Below are positions 31,155 to 43,000 of a stretch of 64,000 bases of DNA, piece after piece. The stretch is taken from positions 2,480,001-2,544,000 of the forward strand of contig JAEHOE010000001.1 of assembly GCA_016858145.1 (NCBI GenBank). The letters are read 5' to 3'. Under the pieces are notes generated by a model. The model was not told where the DNA came from and made no database searches. It saw nothing but the letters and a program-made list of their open reading frames with translations. Every line of letters begins with the position of its first letter. Positions within the stretch are counted from its first letter, which is position 1. Origin of the DNA: Edaphochlamys debaryana. Taxonomy: Eukaryota; Chlorophyta; Chlorophyceae; Chlamydomonadales. The translations under genes and the position numbers were made by a program.

Positions 31155-32596
31155 ACCCTCATGACTGGTGTCCAGGGCTGTCATGTGTTTGGGGACAAGT
31201 GCGGTGGGAGAGGGGCACGGGGGCAGAGTTGGGGAGGGGTGTGTGTGTAGACACTCCGGGACGGGGAGACCCGGGCAAGGGCCGGGGGGCTGGCAGGGCT
31301 ACACACAAGATACCCGGAGGACCGGTAGGACGTGGTACGGCGTGTGTGGCACCATGTACAGCACTTACATCCCCTGCCGGACGGCCCCCGCCCATGGCGC
31401 CGTCTTCACTGCTTCTGCAATTTGCCAACTGCAGTTGTACCCGCCTATTCCACGGTGCCTGCCTTCCTTGCCCACGCTGTTGAGCGCTCTTCGTCGGCAC
31501 CTACCCCTTCGCCCGCCGTGACGTGACGCCGCCGCCCGCAGGCCCTCCTCCGTGAATGCGTCGGGCGGTGAAGGCCAGGCCGTGGGGGGCTGCATGGGTT
31601 CTGCTTCTTGGGGGCTCGCTGGCGCCTCCTAGCCCCAGGGGACGATGCGATGGCCAGCCTCTGCCTCTATCCCTACCCTGCCCTGCCCCTCCGGCCCACC
31701 CCGCCCTGGATCCCTCTGCCAGAGGGGTGCCCAAGCGGGAAGGATAGCGGCTGACTGGGCCTCAGGCTAGCGGAGGGGGAGGTAGGAGGGGGGGGCGCGC
31801 AGGGATGGGTGTCGAGACTGGGAGTTCTGGGCCAAAGAGTGCATCCTGTGTCTGTCCCAGCCTCGGGATGCACCCTCCCGGCCCTACTCCGGCCCTTGCT
31901 CAGGTCACAGACTGCATGAGGGTTCAGGATTAAAGGTGGCACAAGGAGGGTGCCGACTGCCCCTAATTGCTTTATGCTCCCTGCTCCTCCTCGCCTCCGC
32001 CCCTTGCTGTTGGCGCAGGATACGATGCCCGTGCTGTGGAGGTGCGTGGCGCAGTCACGTGGAGGCAACGCCACGGGATGGCATGCGGGCAGACGTGGCG
32101 ACGACGGCAAGTCACGGGGAAAAAACCGGGACGGGGACTGGGTTGCAAGTCCATACCGGGCGATGGCGACCCATCGACTCAACGACGACAGACGGCCACA
32201 CTTCAAAGGGCAGTTGGCCATGTGCTTGGTAAAGGGGGGCAGGAGGGTGGGGCAGAAGAGGGGCAGGGGCAGCGACGGAGGGACGGAGCGTGGGGGACTG
32301 AGGGGCCCTGCAGACCCCGGCGGTCCCTCTCGGGTACCTGCTGTACGGCGCTGCATGGGGACTCGGGTTATAAGAGTCAGGCGTCCAGTCGGAGCACGAA
32401 TACACCTATCTGCAACACTACTCCCTAACACCTCAAGTCGCGTCCTGACAAGTTGCAACCCCAATCAAGGTGGACCTGCAGCGCTGGGAACCCGGGTGGC
32501 GTGTGAAGTGGCCAACCCTCAGTTCGCCTCAGTGCGTCGACGCGACTGTCTCGTGTCTCGTCGGAGCTCGTCTGTCTGCTTCAACAATGTCGAACA
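31155..32596. other. Intergenic region between H2B and the kinase-like gene
   Basis: This 1.4-kb stretch has open frames up to 263 codons on both strands, but none shows a domain, biased codon use or plausible splice sites. The 3' half (32350-32596) is less GC-rich and probably contains the promoter and 5' UTR of the gene starting at 32597. Confidence 0.4.
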
Positions 32597-35493
32597 ATGT
32601 CGAAGCGTGCTGGCGTTTCCGCGTGCGAGCTGGGGTGAGCATGGCGACCGTGCGCAAGAGCATCCTGTAGTGAGTCGCCTTTCGCCCCGGTACAACCCGG
32701 CGCACGGAATCTCGACATACTGCTCTTGAATACCATAACACTACGTTTCTCGGCCTCGCCGTGTCCAGTAGCGAGGTCGCGCTGCAACCGCTCACTTGAG
32801 CCGAACCTCACGCTTGCGACCAAAACCTTCAAGCTTGTTGCACCTACACGTCTGCCACACACTCTAGTACCTATGGGGACCAGGTTTCAGCACTTTGCGT
32901 GCGGTCGCCCGGCGCTTAGCAATTCTCGGCCATCTCCGGGCCGCCTCAGAGCGCCGAGTTGGAATGCAAACACAGTCCATAGCAGGCACAGGTCACGCCA
33001 TCAGCCTCGTCAACACCCCGTACCTCCGCCGTCCGCGCTCTGCCATACCGCGGTGATGCTGTGCCGCTGACCGCTTGCCCCCCCCCTCCCCGTGCCTCGC
33101 CTCCGTCCCCCAGAACATGCGTCCTGCCCGCCCTGCTCTGGCCCATAGCCACGCTGGTCAACGCCTCAGCGCTCGTCATCTTCGCCTGTGTCCTGTTCGC
33201 CCTGACGCTCATCCTGTCAGCAGCCGCATTTGGCCTCTTCGTAGCCTACCTCGCCCTGCAGCGCCTCACAAGCCGCTTCCGGTGGCCCGCACGCGAGGTG
33301 GGTGGGGGGGTGGGACAGGGCAAGGAGCGCCCGGCAGGGCACAGCGTATGCGGTCGGGCCAGCGTATTGGGGTCACGTCGTCCGCCGGAATGGTTTCTCC
33401 GGGCTGGGGATGCAAGCCTGAAAGGAACGCACCTTTCCTGTTAAGTCTTCAGCCGCCGTGTGAACCTGTTTCAGCGTTGAGCTTGCTCCCACCCCGCACC
33501 CCCTCCCCCCCCCTTCCCCCCCTCGCCCCCTGCAACCCCACCCGCAGGCCCAGCGTGTGACGCCCCGCTTCCCCCTCCCCCCACCCTCGGTCTCCTCTCT
33601 GGACGACTGCTCCCCCTGCGGCAGCGCCCGCCTCAGCAGCGCCGGCTCCGAAGAGCCATGCGACAGCCTCGGGGGCGGCAGCACCCACTCCCTCTTCCTT
33701 TCCCTTCTCTCCTCCACGGACCTCTCCAGCCCCCATGATGGGCCCGACGGCTCATGCCCAGACTTCATGACAGAGCATGGGTTCATGACCGAGGCCGAGG
33801 CCTTCCAAATCTTTTCCTGCACAAGCCCCGTCATCAGCCCCGCCGCCATCCCCGTCCTCACCGCCATCCCCGTCCCAGTCCCCATCCCAGTCCCCGTCGC
33901 CGTCCCAGTCCCTCTCCCCGCCGCTATCCCCGTCCCCATCCCCGTCACCGCCGCCACGCCCCTACCCTGCGCCTCCACCGCATCGGACCTGTGCCGGACC
34001 GTTGCCGCCGACGCCTATGTGCAGCTGCAGAGCATCCCCCTGCCCCCGGGGGTCTCGGAGCCGCCCGTGCCCCTGGCGCTGTGCCTGCAGCTCGAGGCCT
34101 CGGCCGCCTTCTCCCCCGCCCCCGGGGCACCAGAGCTGGGCGGCCCCGTCCCCGGCGACCCCTGCTTTGAGCCCTTCTGCCCCAACCGGGCCACGGTGCA
34201 GCGGGGCTGGTACGCGTATCAGTGCGAGGACCAGGTTCTAATGGTGGACGCCGCCTGCAAGCGGACCACGCTCTGCATCGGAGCAACCACCGCTGAGGCG
34301 ACGGACATGCAGGCTCAGCAGGTGGGGGAGGCGGGCGTATGGTACTGGGGGGTTCTTGAACAGTGCCGTTCGTTCGGGACTGCTGAGATGGTCAGCGTTG
34401 CTCTGCCCCTGCCACCGCCGTGCTTGTGTTCACCACCCGCCCTGCCCTCCCTTTCCGCCCTCCCTCACCCCAGGCCGCCACCGCTCTGTCCCACGAGCTG
34501 AGTGCCCACGTCGTCCGCGACTCGGCCCTCTCCGCCCTCGGCGGGGCCCTGGCCGCGGAGCTGTGCGCACTGCCGCTGCTGGCGTGGACGGTGCGCGAGC
34601 ACCCCTCCCGCCCCGACTGCCTCGACCTCCTGCTCCTCACGCCCTGGGCCGACGGCGGAGACCTGCACGCCCTCACCTGCAACGCGACCTCCGCGGCGGC
34701 CGCCGGCGTGTGCCCGTCCCTCGACTTCGCGGCTCTGAGCGCCTCGCCCTCCGCCGGTCCCCTGGTGGCCTGGCGGCCGCTGCTGGATGCCCTCATCTGC
34801 AGCGCCTGGCTCCTGGGGGCGCTGGAGGGGGCCCGGCTGCTGTACCTGGACCTCAAGGCGCAGAACCTGGTGTGGCACCAGGGCCGCACCAAGCTCGTCG
34901 ACCCCGTGGGCAGCCGGGCGGTGCCGCCGGTGCGCATCGGCGGGGCGGAGCTGGATGCGCTGGTGGGGGCGGGGGCCCTGAGCTTCGAGCAGGCGCTCCA
35001 GCTGCAGCGCCTAGCGCCCGTGTCCAACCCGGGCGGCTTCGTCACCAGGTCCTTCGCGCCGCCCGAGGCGTGCCTCAAGGAGGCTGGGGAGATCGCGGCG
35101 GGGCTGCTGGCGGGGGACTGCGGCTGCTACGTGCGCTGGGCGGCGGCCCGCCTCGGCTGCCCCGGGCTGTGGGCAGCGGTGCTGCAGGTCCTGACGCAGG
35201 GCGGCGGCTGTGAGCTGGCGGCGCTCAACGGCGGGGCGGACTGCATGTGCCTGGCCTCGCACGTGTTCGCGTGGGCAGCCAGCCTGCAGCGGGCGCTGGC
35301 GGGGGCGCGGGCGGTGCTGGCGGCGCGCGTGGAGGCCGGCGGCTCGCCAGGGGCGGGGCCGGTCAACGAGGGGGTTCTGGGGGAGCTGGAGGGGGTGTGC
35401 GCCGCCTGCATGACGGCCCTGCCCTCGCAGCGGCCCTCGCCGCAGCAGGTCGAGGGCTGGCTGGCGGACATTGTGGCCCGGCACGGGCTGTGA
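32597..35493 (+). CDS. Membrane-anchored divergent protein kinase-like protein
   Basis: Spliced model of 4 exons: 32597-32634, 33114-33297, 33548-34321, 34474-35493. The product is 671 aa. Residues ~17-64 are strongly hydrophobic (ALLWPIATLVNASALVIFAC and on), giving one or two membrane spans near the N-terminus. A Ser/Pro-rich region follows, with alternating Ile-Pro-Val repeats (about 95 nt of CCCATCCCAGTC-like units, 33840-33950). The C-terminal half resembles a protein kinase: a hinge-like TPWADGGDLHAL, the catalytic loop YLDLKAQN (Asp458, Lys460, Asn463), DPVG in place of DFG (Asp475) and FAPPEA as the APE motif. I see no clear glycine loop or VAIK lysine, so catalysis is uncertain; it may be a pseudokinase. 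Exon 1 is supported only by the ATG, phase agreement and donor, and is the weakest part. Confidence 0.72.
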
Positions 35494-37030
35494 CAGGGAG
35501 GGGTGCGGAGGAGGAGGAGGAGAGGAAGACGAAAGTCGCCCACGCATTCTGGCTGATAGGGGAAACACTGAACCGCAGCTCGGCAGGAGAGTACATAGGT
35601 AGAATATTGCAGCCTCCTGCGAGGCCCCGTGTGGTTGCGTGCCCAATGGACCTGAGGGCTCTGAACAGAAGGAAATTTTACCCCTTGGCAGTAAAGATGT
35701 CGAGGAGGTTATAACTTGAAAGGCGCGGTGCCGTATAACTTACAGAGGAAGAGGGGGGGGGGGGGTCATGGTGTGAGCGGTGTTCGGGGGTGTGGCGCCC
35801 GGATTGATGGGTCTCTTGGCTACTTTGCGACAGATGAGCTAAAACAGCAGCGTGCTCTTGGTGCCCGAGCGTGGTAGCGGTCAGTACGGCCGTCAGGGTG
35901 GGACTGGAGAGCGGGTGGAATGAAAGCCGTCTGAGGGACTGTGGGGCAGAGGCATTGCCGACCCAACCCCATTAATCGTCCGCCGAGTCGGGTGTGTATG
36001 GTCAAGGCCCGAGGGGGCTCCCGTACCCTGGACCATAGCTGGCCGACCGTGCTTCCGGTAATGCACCAGCAGTCCAGCACCCCGCACTTGCTTCCGATGG
36101 CCGGCTGGCGAGCTCTTGAACTGTCATGCCAAGGGGCTAAGGACGGAGGGCGCACACTAAAGCATCTACGAAGGCCCGATCCCAGGACAGCCCACGTCCC
36201 GCCACATACAGCGCCTGCCCGTATCAGAGCTTTCCCGGCGTACGCCTGAGTACCGGTACGCACACGCGTCGCTTTGGGGCAGCGTGTCCCTGTTGCGGGG
36301 AGGCGGAGGCTAGACGCTTCTTTCCTGATGATGAGACCTGGATTCCATTCCATCACTCGTACCGCTCGCACGCACTGAGAGGCGGGACGCGGGAGAGGGA
36401 GGGAGGCTCGCAACCGGCGTGCACTGAGCGCTTCCCCGTGTGCCTCGATGGGCGCAGTTACACTTGGGGTCGTGAGCTCGTGACACCAGTGCAAGCGCTC
36501 GTGGGCCCCGGAGCGGCTTGGACGCTGCTGGACGGCTGGAGTCGGCTGGAGGTTCAGCGAAAGCGCCAGTGCGCAAAAGGAACACACACCGGCATACACG
36601 CAGGGACGGGTGCGTGGCCAGGGCGGTGGGAGGTGGGGGAAGGCCGAGGGGGCAGGGGAGGCAGGGGCCCGGCCAGGCCCGCGCCCCTGCATGGCACTGC
36701 TAAGGCTGGCCGCCCGCCCGCCACTGGAACCTAAACGCACGTAGCGCAGCAGTTGAGTGTGCCTGGACTCCTTCTGCATAGGGCGAGGATCTGCATCAGA
36801 GCTCGGTGGACGGTGGTCGGACAAATGGGGCGTGAAACCTGTAGGACTTGGAGGCAGAGTCCGACGGCAGTACAGGTCGACAGAGCGTAGGCAGCAGTCT
36901 TTGTAGGTTCTACTGTTGTCTTTCTAGCAGCAAGCATCTCCCCTACAAAAACGGTGCAGATATGGCTTGCGAAGGCGCATGTTGTGTGGAAGCAGAGGAC
37001 GCGCTTCGGTGACGGCAGCCTCCAAGGGCT
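35494..37030. other. Intergenic region between kinase-like gene and cyclase
   Basis: About 1.5 kb with a poly-G run near 35752-35766 and mixed-composition DNA. A 334-codon open frame on the minus strand (35820-36824) has no recognisable domain. The AT-richer last 300 bp probably contain the cyclase promoter. Confidence 0.4.
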
Positions 37031-40000
37031 ATGTCGAGAATAAATAGGCAAATTGTGGCCTTGGTCCTTTCTCTGCTGGCGTCACACTCGACAAAATGTA
37101 GCGGCCAAGTCTGCGAGGGCACACTGGAGCAAGACGTCAGGTCACTGTGAGAACCTTTATCTCATTTCGGCTGTTGGCTCGGGGACTAAACGACGCCCCG
37201 ATGCGCAGGGTAATCGACACTTTGAGCGCAAATGGCGTGTTTATCAGCCACACGGAGCTCACGGGCATGTTACAGAGCCCCTTGGACACATATGAGACCT
37301 GCAAGAACGCCACGGACTCGTCCGCGGTGCGTGAGGACTCACGGGCGGGCAACCTCGTGAGGGGAGGGACGTGGGACCCCACGGGGAGGGGAGGGGTACG
37401 CTGGAACGCGCGCCGTGTAAGGTGCCGTGGGAGATTCGGGATGGGATGACCGCTGTCAGCGATGACAGGCTAGGAAGCCATGGCCCACAGCACCCAGGCA
37501 TGGGCGGGGGAGCCCAACGGGAAGCCCGGTGTGTGTACGCGGGGGTTGGGGGACCACGTCAGCAGGGAAGCCCCGTTGCTGGAGCGGATGCCCTGGTCAG
37601 GGCTCGAGTGGTTTGCTAGTATGCTTGCAGCAGGTGTGATTGCTGGGCCTGTGCAAGGCGAAGGCCCGCCGATGCTGCTGGCGGCTGCTATGCACGCTGC
37701 CCAAGCCTTGTCGCCAACTGTTTGGAGAGGCAGTCCGGATGTGAGGCTTTGATACGAGGCCTTTTCCCCCGCCCGAATCCCGCAGGCGAAGCTCCTGAAG
37801 TGGCTGCTCCTACCCAGGCAAGAGGAGGCGCGCAGGGGGCCGAGCCGCGGGTGCTATAGCCGAGCTGTATGGCGAAAGAGGCAGCGGCCCCACCCCACCG
37901 GCCCCTACCTCTCCGTCCTCCGCGCCCCTCCACAACTCCTTACCCCATCCAACCCACCTTCCCCCACGTGCCCACACACCTGCGCAGTTGGCACGGCGGA
38001 TTCCTGTACGACGTGCTCCGATTCCAGCTCACGCTCCCCGCCTCCCCGGCCAAGCGCTACGACTTCCGCCTGCCGGACCGCCTGCCGCCCATGCCCCAGC
38101 TGCGCACGGTGGCGGACGTGCAGGCGGCGCTGGCGCAGTCCACCAGCAGCGCCTACGCGTTCGTGACGGAGGTGGGGGAGGGGCTCTGGGAGGGATGGCG
38201 CGAGCGGGTGCCGGTGCATGAGCTTGCCTGCCTGTGGGGGAGGTGCTGCAGGGGGCCGGAGCTGGGGGGCCCAGGGTGAGGGGCGGGCAGGCGGGTGTGG
38301 GGGTGCAGGGGCTGCGCTGCTGCTTTCCGGGCCCTGCGGTCCTGCGCCGCCGGCTGACTCCCCCGCTCGCCTTGTGCTGCTGTCTGCGGCCCCCGCCGGC
38401 AGGACTCCACCACCATGCCGCTGGCCACCTTTCTGTACGACGATGTGAGGCCCGCAGCACCGGGCCCGGGTTGCGAGCGCGGTTGAAGTGACGTCGCGGT
38501 TGGCCTGGGCAGCGGGTTTCCGCTCAGTGCACCCACAACCGCTTGCACAGAGCACGGTCATGGCAACGGCAGCAGGGCGCTGCACTGGGCGCTCGTGCCG
38601 CGCAAAATTGCTGGACCGTGCCCGCCACCGCGGCTCTTGCTTCTCCGCTCTAACCGTGCCCCACACCCTGCTGGCCGCCCCATCAGGACGCCCATGCCGC
38701 CCGCTCCTCCAAAGGCCCCATGTTCTCAACGTTCACGGAGAACCTGTGCGGTGAGGCGCGGTGGGGGCGAGGGCATGGGCTTGCGGTTTCGCCACAACAC
38801 CAGCTAGGCCCACAGCCCCAGCCCGCACCCACCCGCGACGCGACACCACTCCCCGCTCGCCTTTCACCCCGGTCCGCAGTGCTCCCGAGCAGCCCCACCG
38901 GCCCCCTCCATCCCCGCACGCACCTCATGATGCTGTACCGCGCCGATGCCCTGGCGGCCCTGGTGGAGGCGGGGGTGGTGCACCCGGACGCAGCCGTGCC
39001 CAGCGACTGGTAAGAGCTTCCTGGGGACATGGCCTGTGCTGGGCAGATGCCGGTACGCTAAGTGCCAGCATGGGGGCCTAGTGCCTTGTCACTCTCGAGT
39101 ATCGGTACAGGTAGTCGGGGATGTTGTTGGATTGTGACAGCCTACAAGGAGGAAGCAAGCGGGTCATTGTGGCTCCTGTGGGCGCCCGCGGACGGCGGTG
39201 GCCAGGCCCAGCCTCTCGATGGATGTGCCCCCGAGCACCGATCCCCTCGAGGGACTCCCTCTGTGGCCCTTGTGGCGGCGTTACGTGGTGCAATCCGCCG
39301 CTCGCAGGGACTCTTTGGTGGCCCTGCTGGCTGCGCACCGGCGCATGGTGCAGCTGCTCCTGACGCAGCAGCCCACAGGCAACGCCTCGGTGCACCTGGC
39401 GCTGCCGCGGCACGGGCTGTGCCTCAACGCGGACGGCGCCTGCGGCCGAGTGGGGGACCTCTTCGCGGCCATCGCCGCCTCCATCATCCAGGTGGGCCCG
39501 GGCCTCAGAAAGGCATCATGCAGACGAGGGCCTCATGAAGGCCCTTGGCACTACTGAGCATGGCCTGCAAGCCCTATCCAGGATAAGCGGTGCGGCCAAG
39601 CCCTGCCCCCTCGAGCTCCCCCATGCGCCCGCCCGCCCATGTCCTCCTCGTCCCCGCACCCGCTCCCTCCCCGCCGGCCCCCAGGTCAACGGCACGGGCC
39701 AGGGCTTCTTCCTGGACCTCAGCCTGCCGCCGCCCGCCGCCAGGACGCTGTTTGGCGGCGCGGGGTGGCGCAGGGCCGCCCAGGTGCTGAGCGAGCTGCT
39801 GACCTACAACGCCCCCGCCTCGGCCAGCGCCGCAGCCGCAGACGTGCTGGGCTACGATGGTGAGCCCTCCCCACCGCCGAAACGCTGGAGTTGGGGCCGA
39901 CTTTGGGGTGCAAACCACCACAGCCGTGGGAGATGCGCGCCTGCCTGCCTGCCTGGCGTGCGGTCTGCACATGGGTAGCGACCCTACCTTGAGCCCCTTA

Positions 40001-43000
40001 ACATTAAAAACCGTGTGGACTGGTCAGCAAACAGTCACGTGGAGCGTCGTGAAGGCCACCGTCGGCCGGCTAGGGGCCTGTTTTATTGCCCCAGACCATC
40101 CCAGCGACGGGGGCCGGTTGCGGGATGCCTAGCCAGGCCGTGCCGGTTGACCCTGGTTCAGGCCGGTGCCCTGCCCATTACGCCCCTTCATTGCCCTTGC
40201 TCGCAGCCGCGGGCGGGCCCTCCTGCCACGCCATCGGCTCCCAGACCTTCAACACCGGCGACTGTATGCTGACCTTTGAGTACGAGGCAGTGATCGGGAT
40301 GGCTTCCGTGATGGAGCCAATCATGAACAAGCTGGGCGTCGCGCCCCTGCCGGGAAGCCGCGTGGTGGCGGTAGCCTCCGCGATCGGCGAAGCAATCGTG
40401 CCGTGTACGACAGCCCTGTGCGCAGTGTCGTACAACCACGACGTGCTGTACCTGCAGCCCACGCTGGAGGGGGCCGAGGCGGCGGCTGCCGCCGCCCTGG
40501 GCGCTGACGTAAGAAACATCTCGCACGTGGACGACGATCACGGCGGGGCCAATGAGCACGCCGGGAGCCGTTTGCTGCCGGAGTTCGCGGCTCGCGAGGC
40601 ATTGGCGGTGGCGAGGCTGCGCCAGGGGCCTGGCGCTGCCCGGCTCGGTCTGCCGCCTGTCAACCGGGCGCCGTTCAGTGTGACCATGGACCTGGCCATC
40701 AACATCCGCTACCAGGGTGGGTGGACTGCGAGGCACCGCCTTGCTGTAAAGGACGCGCTGCGCCCTCGAAGCTGCACGCTCCGCGCCCGCACGGTGCTTC
40801 CACCATGCGTCTATGCCTGCTGCCGCCACACCCAGTCGCTTGCCCCAGCCCTGCCTGCCTCGCCGACTGCGCCTCTGCTGGAGCGGTCGGGCTGCCGTCC
40901 TCAAGAGGCGCTCGCCTCACCGCCTGCGGCCCCTCAACCCTAAACCTCTCAACCCCTGGACCCCTCCCGGCCAGGCTCCGACGCGGCGACCACGCAGGAC
41001 GTGATCTCCATGCAGCAGGCCGTTGCCCACCTGCTGGACGACACGCGCAGCGCCAGGCAGGCGGCCATGGACGAGCTACGGAAAACCGTTGGCTTCGGGG
41101 CCAACGGCACCCGCAACTGCTCCGGGTGCGTTGGCGGTGGGGTCGTTGTGTGGTGGGCGGCCTGAGGGGCCCGGCGCATGCTGCGGCTTGGAGAGTGGCA
41201 AGGGGGCACGGGCGCCGGAGGAAGGGGCCAAGGCTGAGGGTAGCACACTGCAGGTGCCGGGCAGCCCGCGTCTGGGTGTAGGGGTGCGACGGTATGTGAT
41301 AGGGTGAAGGGACGGGGCCATGACGACCCCCCCCCCAATTTTCATGCACCCCGCCTTCGCAGCTACGCCCACGGGGACTGGTGGCGCGTGCTGGCGCCCT
41401 CCCGGGGCCGTGGGGCGGCGGTCGCCCCCAGCCCCAGCGCCGCCCCCAGCCCGGCCAACGGCACCCCACCGTGGAGGCCCTGGGCGGCCAGGAGCGCTGA
41501 CGCGGGGCCCTTCGCGGGGGTCATCTGGACGCCCGACGTGCCGGGGCAGGCCGCGGGCTACCTCCACACGCTGTGGCACGCCGTCCACCACCCCAACGCC
41601 GCCCCGCACCCACGCTCGCCCCTCCAGGTCCGCCAACGCGAGCGCCCGGCGGCTGCCTGGTCAGGCCACATGCAGCAGCCGAGCTTGCAGTTGCCCACAG
41701 TCGCAGTGGGGCTTGCTCTGCCTGCCGTCCCTCCACACTCACGCACGCCTGCCCCGGTTCTCTTCAGATGAACCTGTACCGGCACGCGCTGAGCTACGCC
41801 GCGATGGCGCTTCTGCCTGTGTCATACAACAACGCCACCTCCGCCAGCGCTGCCGGCGGCACGCCCACGGGCGGCGGCGTGGAGACTGCATTAGCCGAGC
41901 TGGACCGTGCGTGGGCGCTCATTGCAGCGGCGGTGGACGACCAAGCCCTGGTTCGGTCCAACTATGAGGCGGGCATCTCCGCGCCCCCATACACGGGGCC
42001 GCAAGGTGCGCCCTGGCCCTCGCTGGCTTTGCGCTTCTGTTTGTCGCCTCCCGGCCCTGCCTCCCCGCTTGGTCGGGAAGGACTGTGGCTCGGTTGCTGG
42101 TTGCTGGTTGCTGGTCCGATGTCTGCCTCCTACTTGCTTGCTCGTCGGTGCGTGTGCAGGGAGTGGCGACGAAGGCTCCAGCGATAGTCTGGGCACGGGG
42201 GCAAAGGCGGCCATTGGCGCAGCGGTGGGGGCCGCGGGTTTGATGGTGTTGGTGGTGGGCGTCATGTTCCTCCTGGCAGTGCGGCGGCGGCGGCAGCAGC
42301 GGCACCGGGACCTGCTGGGGCGGGTGATGGCGCCCAAGGAGGGGCCCGACACGACGCTCCTCATCACAGGTACGTGTAGGGGCCGCGTCGAGCCGGGCGG
42401 CGCTCGGGGGGAAGGGCTGATAGCTTGGTTGGGGTCAACCACATGTGTGTGGGCCGTTTGATTGCTGCTGCAGACGTCCAGAACTCGACCGTGCTGTGGG
42501 AGCAGCTGCCGGTCACGGTGAGTGCTCCTTGCCTGCCGTGACTGTCCTGCAATGCTTGCGTGCGTGGGGGGTGGCGCACAGGGACAGGCCTGCAACCTCT
42601 GAGCTGTGCCGCGCCCTTCTGCCCGGTGTGTGTTCGCAGGTGATGGACGTGGTCCTCAAGCTGCACCACTCGTAAGCACCAGCTGAAGTTGTCCATTGTT
42701 CATTGTCCATGGTTTAACTCCTACCTTGTGCCGCCCCCCGCTTCACCTGGTGGTGTTCCCTGCGCCCCCGCAGAACGATCCGGAACGTGTTGGCTCGTCA
42801 CGATGGCTACGAGTCGGCAACCGGTGAGGAGGCGCGCCCTGATCATGTGACGCCGCCGTTTCTTCAACAACCCTTTGACTGACCCCTTCCACCCTCACGG
42901 AACCCCCAGAGGGCGACTCCTTTATTGTAGCGTTCGCCACGCCTGCGGCGGCCCTGGCTTTCGCAACCAGCTGCCAGGTGAGCCGTGGGTAAACCAGGAC

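Noticed and set aside
30560..31162. 200-codon open frame antisense to H2B
   Set aside because: Leu/Gly-rich shadow of Lys/Ala-rich H2B codons; H2B itself is certain.
31673..32729. Open frames of about 260 codons on both strands before the kinase-like gene
   Set aside because: They overlap each other and the phase-supported first exon of the kinase-like gene, and neither shows a domain.
35820..36824. 334-codon minus-strand open frame in the intergenic region
   Set aside because: Long, but random-looking composition with no motif, presequence or neighbouring exon. Long chance frames are common at this GC. I would reconsider it only with transcript evidence.
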